Origin: Clonostachys chloroleuca
Lineage: Eukaryota; Ascomycota; Sordariomycetes; Hypocreales; Bionectriaceae
DNA: 64,000 nucleotides
Assembly (NCBI GenBank): GCA_037952775.1
Contig: JBANAY010000003.1
Coordinates: 14,260,001 to 14,324,000, forward strand
Direction of reading: 5' to 3'
Shown here piece after piece: positions 35,299-47,109 of this stretch. Both the position numbers and the translations under genes were made by a program. The notes under the pieces were generated by a model. That model was given only the letters and a program-made list of their open reading frames with translations, was not told the origin of the DNA and searched no databases. Each line of letters begins with the position of its first letter. Within the stretch, counting starts at the first letter, position 1.

Positions 35299-35675
35299 TG
35301 TGACGGTTGGGTTGACTTACACTGGACGGGGTCTAGGGTAGATCGGGGTTAAACTAATCAGAGTATTATTCTGAGTAGTACAATCAGGTTATTATATAGC
35401 TATATAATACAAGTTACTATTAATATATAAATATTATAGAGCTAGTTCTAATAGATATATAGATAATATTATTAATAACTATCTAAAAGAGTATTCTATC
35501 TAATAAAATAAATATATATATATACTAGAGGCTTATAATAGCTTACTAGTAATCTAGAGTAAGTTTAGCTAAGGATTATTTAGACTTACTAATAATCCGG
35601 AGTAATCTATCTCTTATTAGTAGAAAAGATAGGGTATACTATATAATATAGTAGGTATATACTTTATTTATAATA
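35299..35675 (-). repeat. 3' LTR of A3
   Basis: Plus-strand reading begins TGTGACGGTTGGGTTGAC and ends TTTATTTATAATA (RIP form of TTTGTTCGTAACA). The U5/R side (35299-35400) keeps some CA/TG words; the U3 side is fully RIP-mutated. Confidence 0.9.
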
Positions 35676-35928
35676 TATTACTCTCTCTCTATTAGTTTTA
35701 TTCTTAAGATTAGTTTTTATAGTTAATAATTAGTATATAAATCTAGAGTAAGTTTAGCTAAGGATTATTCAGACTTACTAATAATCCGGAGTAATCTATC
35801 TCTTATTAGTAGAAAAGATAGGGTATACTATATAATATAGTAGGTATATACTTTATTTATAATATATTACTCTCTCTCTATTAGTTTTATTCTTAAGATT
35901 AGTTTTTATAGTTAATAATTAGTATATA
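35551..35928. repeat. 189-bp tandem duplication across the A3 LTR/internal junction
   Basis: The unit starting AATCTAGAGTAAG at 35551 recurs at 35740 and covers the outer 125 bp of the LTR plus about 64 bp of polypurine-tract region. Thus a second partial LTR (35740-35864) lies inside the element. The copies are nearly identical; one difference (ATTTAG versus ATTCAG) is a RIP-type change. Confidence 0.88.
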
Positions 35929-36559
35929 ATTTCTTTATTCTTAATTATTCTATATATTACTAACTATATTATAGTCTTTATCTAAGAAATTATAATAGTA
36001 TAAGTATTTTATATCTTTAATTAAAGAGATAGATATTAAAACTATACCTTACTTAAATTATTTTAAATATAAGAAGGTATATTATATAATTAAAGCTTCT
36101 TCTTACTATAGGGAGTATATAAAGCTAGGTTAATCTTATAATAGTATTAAGATAGTATCTTAGTATATATAATTTTTATCCTTTATTTTTCTGATTCCTA
36201 CTAATTCTATATATAGTAAAATATTTAGTTACTAAAGAGCAGTATTTAGAGAATAAATTAGCTTTATCTGAGCTAGCTCTTTAGGAGGTCTTAGTAAAGG
36301 TTTTTTATTTTTATTACTAGTATTAGGTAGCTTAGAAGAAATCCCAGTATTTATTTTATTATAGGGTATATAATTTAGATTAATAGAATAGTATTTATAC
36401 TTAGGAGGAGGTAATCTTAAAGGAGTAATAGACTATTAGTATAGTATAGTCTCTTAGTACTATAGGGATTATTAATTAGACTTTAATTCTTTCTGATTTT
36501 TCTAATTCTTTTTTCTTTCCTAATATTACTAGTAGAACTATTAGATAAGCTTCTAGTAG

Positions 36560-37127
36560 TTCTTTAGATACTTAGTAGATTCCTAGGTATTATTATTATT
36601 AGTATACTCTTTCTATTTAATAAAGTAGAATATTTATCTATTTCAAACTTCTCTTTTTAGTATTTTTTCTAGCTTATATTTTTCTTTATAGATCTTAATT
36701 AGATAGTCTTAATCTAGAGTATTTTCTAATACTTTTTTAAGTAATAAGATATAAAAAACTAGGTAGATATATATTATATCCAGTAGTAATAGTTTATAGT
36801 TAGTATCTGATTTTTTATTCTTAATTTTAAATAATCTAAGTTTTTTATAATCTAATTTATTACTTAGTTATATTATTATAATATTTTTATAAAGTAAATA
36901 AACTTTATCTCCCTCCTTTAAAATTAGTCTCTTTAATCTTATTTTATTATAGTATTTTTTTATTCTTTCTTAGATAAACTCTAATTCTATCTTTATTTCT
37001 ATATATAATAAGTATAATATTTCTTTTATAAGTATAATAGTAGGTATATCTAATCTATTAAGTATTTATTAGTTCTGGAATTCTGATTTATAACTATAGT
37101 TTATATATATAGGTATAAGTTAAATAG
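36560..37127 (-). pseudogene. A3 pol, C-terminal end with chromodomain (RIP-mutated)
   Basis: The reverse strand of 36560-36660 reads KYKLEKILKRE ... NR.IFYFIK.KEY, the counterpart of A1's chromodomain. The linker up to 37122 corresponds to the integrase C-terminus. The frame is cut at the AATAG target of element B and continues at 47110. Confidence 0.7.
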
Positions 37128-37355
37128 TATTATACTACGAACAGGGGCTGTATAGAGCCCCCTATAAAAGAGCTAGAAACAGCTAACAGATAGAAGAGAA
37201 TCTAAGCCTTAAGAATTATACTACCTTATATATAAGTAAAGGTATTATAAACCTAGGTTTTAACTATAACCTGTCAGAACCTGGCTACCCTGTAGCTAAG
37301 TATAAATAATATATCTATAGCACCAGGCTAGTTATAGTTAGTTTTAAGTATAACA
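37128..37355 (+). repeat. 5' LTR of B
   Basis: 228 bp, TATTATACTACGAACAGG ... GTATAACA. Keeps CA/TG words, so it is less RIP-mutated than the body. A TATAAAAG box is visible at about 37161-37168. Confidence 0.9.
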
Positions 37356-37399
37356 GGTAGTAGTAATTCTCTATTATTATAAGACCTTAAATACTAAAA

Positions 37400-39950
37400 T
37401 AATAGCCTAAGAGAGGGTAATAAAAGAAAGAACCTGGCTAAATACTAGCTGAAGCTAGCTTAAGAAATAATTAACTTAGTATAACTAATATTAAGTATAT
37501 ATACTGAATTACTAACTTCCTTAAAAAAACCTAGTCTTTATATTATAAGAAAGGTTATTATAAATAATAATAATAGCCTGATTAGTTAAGACTCTTATTA
37601 AGAAGATTAGCTCTAAATATTTATTTTTTTAGCTATTAAAAGACTAGGATATTAAAATACTAATCTATTAGAACTTAATTAACTAATATATAGTTAGAGT
37701 AAACTAGAATACTATAAAGTATATTATTTTAAAAGCCTAGAGTCTTAGAATTATACTAGTAAGCAGACTAACTTTACTATATTTAGAAGACTTAGGAACT
37801 AACTTAGTAGAGGGCAAGAGCTTAAGAGAATAACTAGATATAGATATAACTAAAAACCCTAAAGATACCTCTACTATTTCTATAATAGCTTAAAAGTAGA
37901 GAACTATAGCTAAGAAATAATTAGGTTCTGAATAACTTATACTACTATAAATAAAACCTCTACTAGTTAGACCTATTAATAGGTATTTTTAGATATATAT
38001 ACTAGGGAGAGAAAAGCTAGGGGGCCCTAATATATCCCTAAGTAAAGGCTGAACTTAGATATAAGAGTCTTTATTCTAAAGTTTATTAATAAGCTCTAAT
38101 AAAGAATTAGATTTAATAGGAATAATATAGAGAAGAGATACTTTAACCTAATAACTTACTCCTAAAATATCTAAAGACCCTCCTATAAGGAAAGGTAAGA
38201 AGCTTTTTTTCCTAGTACTAAAATTTATACTAAGAATATCTAATTTTAAAATACTAATAGAAGAAGTTAGAAGTAGTAATATAATACTAGGAGAGTATAT
38301 TAACTAAGGCTTTAAAAAAATAAGTAAGATATAGGACTAAACTACTATTATTCTAAAAGACTTCCTAGCTTAGCTAACCCTCAGTAATAAGGAAACTTAT
38401 AATAATCTTAAGAGTAATCTAACTAAGCTAGAGAAGCCTATAACTATACTTTAGGAAAATCTGATCTAGATTAAAGAAAAAATAGCTAGCTAAAGTTAGA
38501 ATAGAATTAATAGATCTAAGGATAATAAACTAGTATAATTAAAGGCAGCTATACCTATACTATAGAATAACCCTATCTGGATAGAATCTAACTAGCCAGG
38601 GTATAACTAGATAAGGGTTAAGTAGCTTCAGTAGGGTTATATATAGCTGAAGCTAATTATAGTCCCCCCAGGGATTATTAAAACTCTACTAGATATCTAT
38701 ATACCTAAATAGAAATTAACTAATATTAGTATCTTCTAGCTAGATATTAGTAAAGAAAAGTTAGATAATAATAAAGTCTTTATAAATAGAATATAAGTTA
38801 TATTTACTAATATTATCTTATAGCTGGATATAGTATATAATATTATAGTATTAAATAGTTAAAAGAGATCTGAATATATAAGAGTAAATCTCTAGTAGCT
38901 ATTTAGAGAGTAAGTATTAGCTTAGTAGTAGTAGGAGTTAGATATAATTAAGAAACTACTAGTTAGATTATTATTTAATTAGTAGAAAATAGTACTAAAG
39001 AGATAATTTAGTCTATAGCCTACTAAAGTCTTAAAAAAGCTAGCTTTAGTAACTTTCTCTGAGGAAGACCTATATAATAATTACTTACTTTATAATTATA
39101 TAGTTAAAATATTCTAATAGTTAGCTATATATAGAGAAATAAGTATACTTTAGTAGCTACTAAAAGTATATAATACTTTTAATCTGAAGTTAAAAGTAAT
39201 ATATATAGAACTATCTATATCTAATATAAAAGCTAATTAGCTAAATAAGGCTAAAAGCAGAAGATAAGATATATTAGAACTTCTAAAAGCTATTAGGCTA
39301 TAATAGTATTATAAGATAATAGATCTTATAGGTCTAGATATAAATACTATTTATTTCCCCTAGGAAGAGCCTAGAACAGATAGTAAAGTAGAAGATAGCT
39401 ATTTCTCTAGCTAAGATTAGAGAAATAATTATAGTAATAGAGGATACTAACTATATAGTAGATAGTATTAAAATAATAACTAGCTCTTATAATATAGGAA
39501 CTAGAGTCCTTTTCTATATAATAGTAGAAAGTAGTAAGAAAGAGAGAACTATAAGGTCTTCTTTAGAGAAAAGCTAAGATTCTAAATAAGGTAATTTATA
39601 TATTAGTAATATAGATTATAGGAAAGTAGCTAATTTAAGAATAAGATATAACTCTGGATAAATAACTCTAACTTTAGTAATAAAGAGAGAGAGCTAAAAG
39701 ATAAGGATTATATCTTTATTAAGGAATATTTAGAAGAGGAAGAAGAAGCCTCTGAAGAGGAAATATTAAGCTTTATAGACTATACTAAAATAGTAGTCTA
39801 TATTTAAAAGTAAGCTGAATCTATATAACTATATAAAGAATAAGTATATATATAAATTATATTATAACTAGGGTAAGTAATTAAGGCTAGTTTATATTTA
39901 GATATATCTAAAGAGTTAGAGAAGAAGGTATATATATATCTTAAGATCCT
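37400..39950 (+). pseudogene. B gag-like region (RIP-mutated)
   Basis: About 2.5 kb in which stops are of the Gln/Trp-derived type. Long Lys/Glu/Asn-rich translations are seen and no catalytic motif is recognised. Its position before the protease makes it gag; boundaries are approximate. Confidence 0.5.
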
Positions 39951-39959
39951 ATTAAAGTT

Positions 39960-42900
39960 TAATAATAAAAGTAACTCTTATAAGATATATATTAATATTA
40001 GTACCTTAACTATTCTTATAGATAAAAAATAGCTTAAGAAGTATAATAAGAATATATACTATTATAGCTAATCTTTAAAATAGATAACTAGAGTTAACTT
40101 GAACTTTTCTATCTTAGAAGTAGTAATATTTAACTTTTATATACTTAGAATTATAGTAGGAGTAGAAATATATATCTACTTTATAGTTACTACTAATATT
40201 ATATTAGAGCTAGATCTAAAGTTACTATTAGGAATATACTTCCTATATAATTATAATATAAAAGTAGACTTTATTAATTTAAGTATAATCTTTAGATTAG
40301 TATATAATATAAAAACTTAAGGAAGTATATTTTAACTAAGAATAAAGAAGGTACTTTATAATATTCAGATATAGTAGAATACTAAGCTATAATTAGGTAA
40401 GAAAGTACTAATTATAGTAAAATAGAGCTTACTACTAATAGAAGATAAAGGAAAAGCTTACTATTTTATTTCTAACTATAAGTCTATATTTAATATAACT
40501 ATAGATATAAATAACTTATAGCTAGTTATATTTAGTAATAGTACTAAAAGGTCTATAATTCTTATAAAGAATTAAACTATAGATAAGATTAAGGAATATA
40601 TAGATAATAAGTAAATAATATTCCTAACTCTAGAAGAAGCTAGCTAGGTTATCCTATCTAGTACTAGCTTTAATAGTATAGATAAGTACTTTAACTTTAT
40701 AGAGAAAAACAGAGAATAAACTAAGAAAAGTAGGGAATTAGAAATTCCTAGTATTAATAATAGTCTACCTAACTATAGGATATTAAGGATATTAGATATT
40801 CTAGTAAGAAAGAATAAATATAGAGTATATATAGCTAATCTTAATAAAAAGCTAGCTAAGTCTTTTATTAAGCTATTAGATAGATTTAATATCTACTATA
40901 ATAGAGATATAATTCTAATACCTAAAGAGATAAAAATAAGAGTAGATCTTATAGATAGATAGCAGGACTAAAGGAGAATAGTCTAATCCTACCTATTAAG
41001 CTATAATAATTACTAGTTCCTAGATAAAATATATAATAAGCTAATAGCAGAAGGGAAAATAAGTCTAATAGACTAACTAGCCTAAATTATATACTCTGTA
41101 TTTATAGTATAGTATATAGTTAAAGATAAAAGGAAGAGCTAAGTAGTAATTAATTTATAGCTACTTAATAGTAAAGTTATACTAGATATATACCTATTAC
41201 CAGACTAAACTAATATATTATTAAATATAAAAGGGAAGAAATTCTTCAGTATATTTAATATAGCTAAGTTCTTCTTCTAGCTGCCTGTCTTCTTAGAGTA
41301 TTATAACTATATAGTAATTATCTCTGAGAGAGACCTAGAGGTATTAAATATAGCCTTAATAGGCTTTTAGAATTCCCTGAGTTTTAGCTAAAGGTTTATA
41401 GATAGAATACTATAGAAATATAAATACTTCACTTAAGCCTATATTAATAATATTATAGTATTCTTAAATTCAGTAGAAGAGTATTTCTAGTATATAGAGA
41501 AAGTATTCTAGATCCTAGAAGAAAACTATATCTATATCTTAACTAAAAAGTTATTTATTATATATCTGAGTATTAAGCTATTAGATTATATTATAAATAG
41601 TAATAGTATAAGTAAAACTAAACTATATAAAAAGTGTAGCTCCTATATTTATTAACACTAATAAAAAGTTAGCTATATTTACTAAATTAGAATTCCTAAA
41701 TAATTTTTTAGTCTTAGAAACCTATCTGAATATAGCTAGTTAGTTCTATAATAGAGTTCTATAGTATAATATAGTAGTAAAGCTACTCTAAACTAGAAAA
41801 ACTATATTATAAAAGGTAGTAAAAGATAATAAGATTGCTTTAAATAGTATAAATAAAGTAGTAAAGAAGGTAAGAATAAAGAAACTTAAGTTTAAACTTA
41901 CTAAAGAAGAATTAGACTCCTTTAGATATCTCTAGCAGGCTTTATTAAAGTAATTTTTCCTATAGTATCTAGATCTAGATAAGTACTTTTTTATTAAGGT
42001 AGATATATATAAAAATAGATTTAGTATATATATATTTTAATTAGATTATAACTAGAACAGATCTAGTATTCCTAGTAAGGATATACTATCTTCCAGGTTA
42101 TAACTAATTTTATTTATATTTTAGATAGCTTTAGCTACTAAAAGAGTATATAGATTAATAGAGATAGAGATTATAGCTATAGCTTAAACCCTATAAAAGC
42201 TAAGATATATAATATAGTCTAACTATTATATAGTAAATATTATTACTAATTATATAGTAATAAGGGGTATTATAATATATATATTACTAAAGACTTTAAA
42301 TCTGAATAAAGCTAATTTAAAGCTAATAGGGATTATAAACTAGCTCTCTTAATTTAAACTAAATATCTTCTATATTAAGAGTAAACTTAATATAGTACTA
42401 GATATTTTATTAAGACTACTAGTTACTAATCTAAGGGGAATAATAATAGTAGAAAGTAGATATAATAAGCTAGAGTATAATATAATAGAAGAAAGCTATA
42501 GTCTAGTAGAATCTGAAGTTAGAAGAATAGACTATATACTTAACTATATAGCTATAAATATTAAAGTAGTAATAGACTTAGCCTTTATATATTAAATTAT
42601 ATATAGTTATTAGATAGACCTAAGATTCTTAAGGATAATATAGTATCTAAATCTTATTAAAGAATTAAAATCAGGTAAAGTAAGTAGGAAATTAGTAAAA
42701 ACTAAGGAACTAAAGTTTATACTAAGATTCCTATTAAAGTAATTTTATTTAGATAAGAATAATCTCTTATTCTATTTAGTAAGTAATAGCTAGATCTAAT
42801 TATATATACCTAAAGACTATATAGTAATATTAATATAGAGTATATATAATAATAAATACTACTTTAGTATAAAGTATATAATTACTAAGTTTAAAGGATA

Positions 42901-44130
42901 TTAAATCTAGTTACTTATAAGAAGGGTCTAATAGTATATAAACTACTATCTAACTTATTATAAAGTAGGGATTACTAGAAATATACCTATTAGAGAATTA
43001 AAACTAAGCTAGGCCTACTTATAGCTATTCTATACTATTATATTAGATTTTATTACTAATCTGCCTGAAATTCCTTTAGTAGGAATATACTAGGCTATAG
43101 ATAGATTCCTAAAATTAAATATATTAGATTCTATAAATAATATATTCTTAAAAAAGATAATACTATTTATAGGCTATATATTATATATAGCTACTAAGTA
43201 GGTAATAGTTCTAATTAGGGAACTTCTTCTTATAGATTAGGGTATTCCTAAGTATATTCTTAGTAATAGGGATCTGAAGTTTATATTTAAGATATAGAGA
43301 GAGATATTTTATCTTACTAGGATAAAATTACTAATATTAACTATATACTATCTATAAATAAATAGAATCTTTAAAAAGAAAAACTAAATAGTTAAAATAG
43401 TAATATAGTACTATATACTAGAAGAACCTAATATTAAATAAGTAGATTTACTTTTAGTTTTATAGTACTAGCTAAATAATATAAAGGTTAAAATACTAGG
43501 GAGATTACTAAATAAGCTAGTTATAGGATTCTAGCTATACTCTAACCTAGATCTTATAAGTTAGATAAATCTAGTTCTCTCTAAGGAGTAAAGTATTACT
43601 TTAGAAATACTTAGGAAGTTATATTAGAAAGAAGCTATATTTACCCTAGATATAGTAGTAATACTAGTAAAAGAAAATATAATAGGTTAAGAATACTAGT
43701 AGATATTACTAAAGGAGATATTATCTATTTATATCTCTATAATAGCTATTAGTTATCTAGAAACCTAAAGAAGAAATAGTTTCTAACTAGATCTAATCTA
43801 TAGAAAGTCTTAGAAGTAGTTTATCTATAAGTAATTAAGTTAAACTTATTAGAATACTATAAGGTATACCTAGTAGTATTAACTATATAGCTATAGAAGC
43901 TAGCTTAAGAAAAGAATCCCTATAGTAGAGAACTATTAGAACCTGGCCTAGTTAAATTAGATAAGAAAGTAGATAATATATATAAAGTTAAATATATACT
44001 TAACTATAGGAGAGCTAGGGGCTACTATAAGTAAGTTAAATATCTAGTTTATTAGAAAAGCTAAGGAAGTAAAGATAATTTCTAGGTTAAGGAAAGAGAT
44101 CTAGCTAAAAGTATTTAAGATCTACTCTAG
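39960..44130 (+). pseudogene. B pol: protease, reverse transcriptase, integrase, chromodomain (RIP-mutated)
   Basis: The retropepsin region is around 39990-40320; VTTNIILELDLKLLLGIYFL is its C-terminal part, in an accidentally open 73-codon stretch. Reverse transcriptase spans about 41090-41620, with FSIFNIAKFFFQLPV and AYINNIIVFLNSVEEY, where the YIDDI box has lost both Asp to Asn. The integrase core is near 43020-43330, with LDFITNLPEIPLVGI and LSNRDLKFIF. A chromodomain is near 43975-44110 (YKVKYILNYRRARG ... YLVY.KS.G..DN). Sequence divergence from family A is large. Inactive. Confidence 0.82.
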
Positions 44131-44349
44131 GATTATAAAGTTAGTAAGCCTAAGGTATTCTTTAGTAAGGAGATTAAGTCTATATACTAATATAATACCT
44201 AGCCTATCTATAGGTAAAGTCTACTACTAAATAATATAGAGAGCTTATCTATAAAGTAATAGCTATTAGTAGCTAGTAGGTAATAATAAACCTAATATAT
44301 TAAATATAAAGTAGCCTAGGTAATTCTAATAACTTCTCTATATATAAAA

Positions 44350-46870
44350 AGTATACTTATTATTTTTTTACTCCTTATTTAACTCTTAATAACTAAACCT
44401 AGCTATATTAAAACTAGAACCCTAATAAGTAAAGACTTTAAGCTAATATTCTCTCTAACTAGAAAATTAGTTAGATTTCTTTTTATAGAGTTTATAATAT
44501 ATAACCTTAGTTTCTATATATCTAACTTTAGAAATACTTAAAAGCCTTACTTAGAGTATAAGTTTAAGAAGATTATAATAATACTTACTAAATACCTATC
44601 TAATAAAAGAATTAAAGAAAAGTATATACTACTTATTAAAGTAGCTATTAAGAATCTAGCTAAATTCAGTTATAAAGATCTCTCTTACCCTATCTCTAAA
44701 TACTTTAAATAGCTAAAAAAGAATAAGTTATAGTAGAACTATATTATAATATCTATTAAAATCTTATAGTAAGCTAAAGACTTATTTCTTAAACTTTAAT
44801 AATTACTAACTCTAGAACCTACTATATATAGAAGAAAGTTAACTATAATATCTAGTAAAAATACTAGGTCTATAACCTATAAGAATATAGAAGAAAACCC
44901 CTATACTCTAGCTAAGTAGGTTAAAGAGAAGATCTTAGCTCTAACTACTCTATTATTAACTACTAAGAAGGTAAAACTTATACTCTCTAAAGAAGAAGAA
45001 AACCCTTTTAAAGAAATAGATAATTAGGGTATAGCAGAATATAATAATAAGGATAAAAATATTCTAGTTATAATAAATAAGAAATCCTACTCTAAAATAT
45101 CCAATTTAGCTACTAAGAAAACTATTAAGGAAAAACCTATTATATTAAAGTTAAAGATAGTTAAAATCTTATTTAATATAGAGATAGAATTTAACTCTTT
45201 AAATAAAGATAAAATATCTATAGCTAAAGATAATAAAGTGTTACGCTCAAAACTGGCCGCAACCAGCCTGGGCGTTGTTGATGGGTTCTGGATTGTTGGC
45301 TACAGGGTAGCCGGGTTATGACGGGTTGTGGTTGAAGCCTATGATCACGATACCTTCACTTGTGTGCGAGATAATATGATTCTTAAGGCTTGTCTTCTCT
45401 TTCTATCTGTTGGCTGTTTCCAGCCCTTTTAAGGGGCTCCGTACAGCCCCTGTTCGTAGCATGACAAAGAGTAATAATAAGGAGTATCTAATAACTATAG
45501 AAAACTATAGCTATTATATAGGCTAAATAGTTATATATAACTAGGATAATAAAATACCCTATTAGAATATATATTTTAACTACTACTAAGTTAAAGGTAA
45601 TATAGAGTCTTTTAATATCTTAGTACTTAACTATATTATAGCTAGTTTTAGAGATATCTAAGAACCTAAGAAATCTAATTATCCCCTTATAGAAGAATTT
45701 TATAAAGTAGAAAATAAGGTTAAATAGGTTTAGAATAAAATTATTAAAGTAAAGAAGTTAAAGCTAGCTACTAACTAAAAGAACTATATTAGTAAAAGTA
45801 CTTTTATTAGATATATTAAGTAGTAGGTAAATACTGCTATTAAAACTTATATTTATAATAGAAGTAAATATAATATAAATAAATAAAGTACTAAAGATCC
45901 TAATAACTAACTACTAGTAAAAATTAAAATCTTAGCTCTTTAGTTTATTAATCTATACTTCTTTAATAGCTAGATAGTAGTAAAACTTATATTTTTAAGC
46001 TATATAGATCTAATAATTATTAGCTAAATACTAGAGGCTAAGATCTAAACTATTTATATCTAAGAAATATATATAAAATATATTAATAAAGACCTTAGAT
46101 AGAAGGTAGAGATATCTAACTATAAAATAGTTAATTAGAACTTTAATAAACTCTTTAAGAAGATAATTAAAGAACTTAATATTTACCTTAATAAACTAAA
46201 GAAAAATAAAATAACTCTAGAAGAAAGTAATATAGCCCTAGAGAAAAATAATAAAGTATTAAATAAAAGTAATATAGCTCTTTAGCTTAAGATTAATATA
46301 CTTAAGGAAGCTATTCTTAAGGATAAATAAGCTTAATTAGGGTATAAAGCCCTATAATTACTTTTTAATAAGGAAAAGTTAGAGTTAGAGATAAATAGAG
46401 TTAATATAACTCTATCTAAGACTCTAGCTACTGAAAAGAAGGTAAAGTTAGCTACTAAAATACTATCTAAGAAAATACTAGCTAAAGCAGTAGTAGGAAA
46501 GCTAGCTATATAGCTAAGAACTCTAGCTAAGTATAAGCTAGAAACAGATATAGAGAAATCTATAGAGTAATAGAATAAATAGTAGAACTTAGAGGTAGAA
46601 TAAAGATAGAAGAAAGTAGTATCTACTATAATAAAAAGTATAGATTAGATTAAGTATAGGTAAAAATAAATATAAGAATAGATAGAAAAAGATCAGATAT
46701 AAGTATATAATTACTAAAGATAGAATAAAGTAATTAAATATTTTCTTTATAGGATAATATATAATAACTATATAATAGCTAATTTACCTCTAGTTAATTC
46801 TCTTTTATTAATAAAGCAGGCTGAATATAGCTAGACTACTAAGGGTAGTAGTATTTTTTCTTTTATCTAT
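44350..46870 (+). pseudogene. Additional long frame of B downstream of the chromodomain, coiled-coil-like
   Basis: After pol, a further plus-strand frame runs to just before the 3' LTR, interrupted only by TAA/TAG codons of RIP type and by the solo LTR. The second half (45473-46860) stays in one frame. It is rich in Lys/Glu/Leu/Ile with heptad-like stretches such as LEKNNKVLNKSNIALQLKIN and EKLELEINRVNITLSKTLA, so a long coiled coil is likely. The first half (44400-45230) reads LISKDFKLIFSLTRKLVRFL and similar. Chromoviruses normally end soon after the chromodomain, so this about 2.5-kb frame is extra. Function unknown; homology to a known envelope or gag was not seen. Confidence 0.5.
45239..45466 (-). 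repeat. Solo LTR of family B, not RIP-mutated
   Basis: 228 bp on the minus strand, plus reading TGTTACGCTCAAAAC ... GTAGCATGACA. It is the exact length of B's LTRs and aligns with them end to end, but keeps its CA/TG words and a GC-rich composition. The flanks read TAAAG and AAGAG, so the target duplication is imperfect or lost. Confidence 0.9.
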
Positions 46871-46876
46871 AGTACT

Positions 46877-47104
46877 TATTATACTATAAACAGGAGCTAT
46901 ATAGAGCCCCCTATAAAAGGGCTGGAAATAGCTAATAGATAGAAGAGAATCTAAGCCTTAAGAATTATACTATCTTATATATAAGTAAAGGTATTATAAA
47001 CCTAGGTTTTAACTATAACCTATTAGAACCTAGCTACCCTGTAGCTAAGTATAAATAATATATCTATAGCGCCAGGCTAGTTACAGCTAGTTTTAAGTAT
47101 AATA
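46877..47104 (+). repeat. 3' LTR of B
   Basis: 228 bp, TATTATACTATAAACAGG ... GTATAATA, followed by AATAG. Somewhat more RIP-mutated than the 5' LTR. Confidence 0.9.
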
Positions 47105-47109
47105 AATAG

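Larger units (their letters stand above)
37128..47104 (+). mobile_element. Ty3 chromovirus B, nested in A3 (9,977 bp)
   Basis: LTRs of 228 bp at 37128-37355 and 46877-47104, with AATAG at 37123-37127 and 47105-47109. Coding order: gag-like region, protease, reverse transcriptase, integrase, chromodomain, then an additional long frame. RIP-saturated except for parts of the LTRs and the later solo LTR. The LTR family differs from A: it starts TGTCATGCTACGAACAGG in the unmutated solo copy. B entered A3 in the integrase region. Confidence 0.93.

Noticed and set aside
35551..35928. Direct repeat considered as a CRISPR-like or satellite array
   Set aside because: Only two units, overlapping an LTR edge; no spacers.
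40099..40320. 73-codon open frame in the AT-rich block
   Set aside because: It is an accidentally stop-free piece of element B's protease region, not a separate gene.
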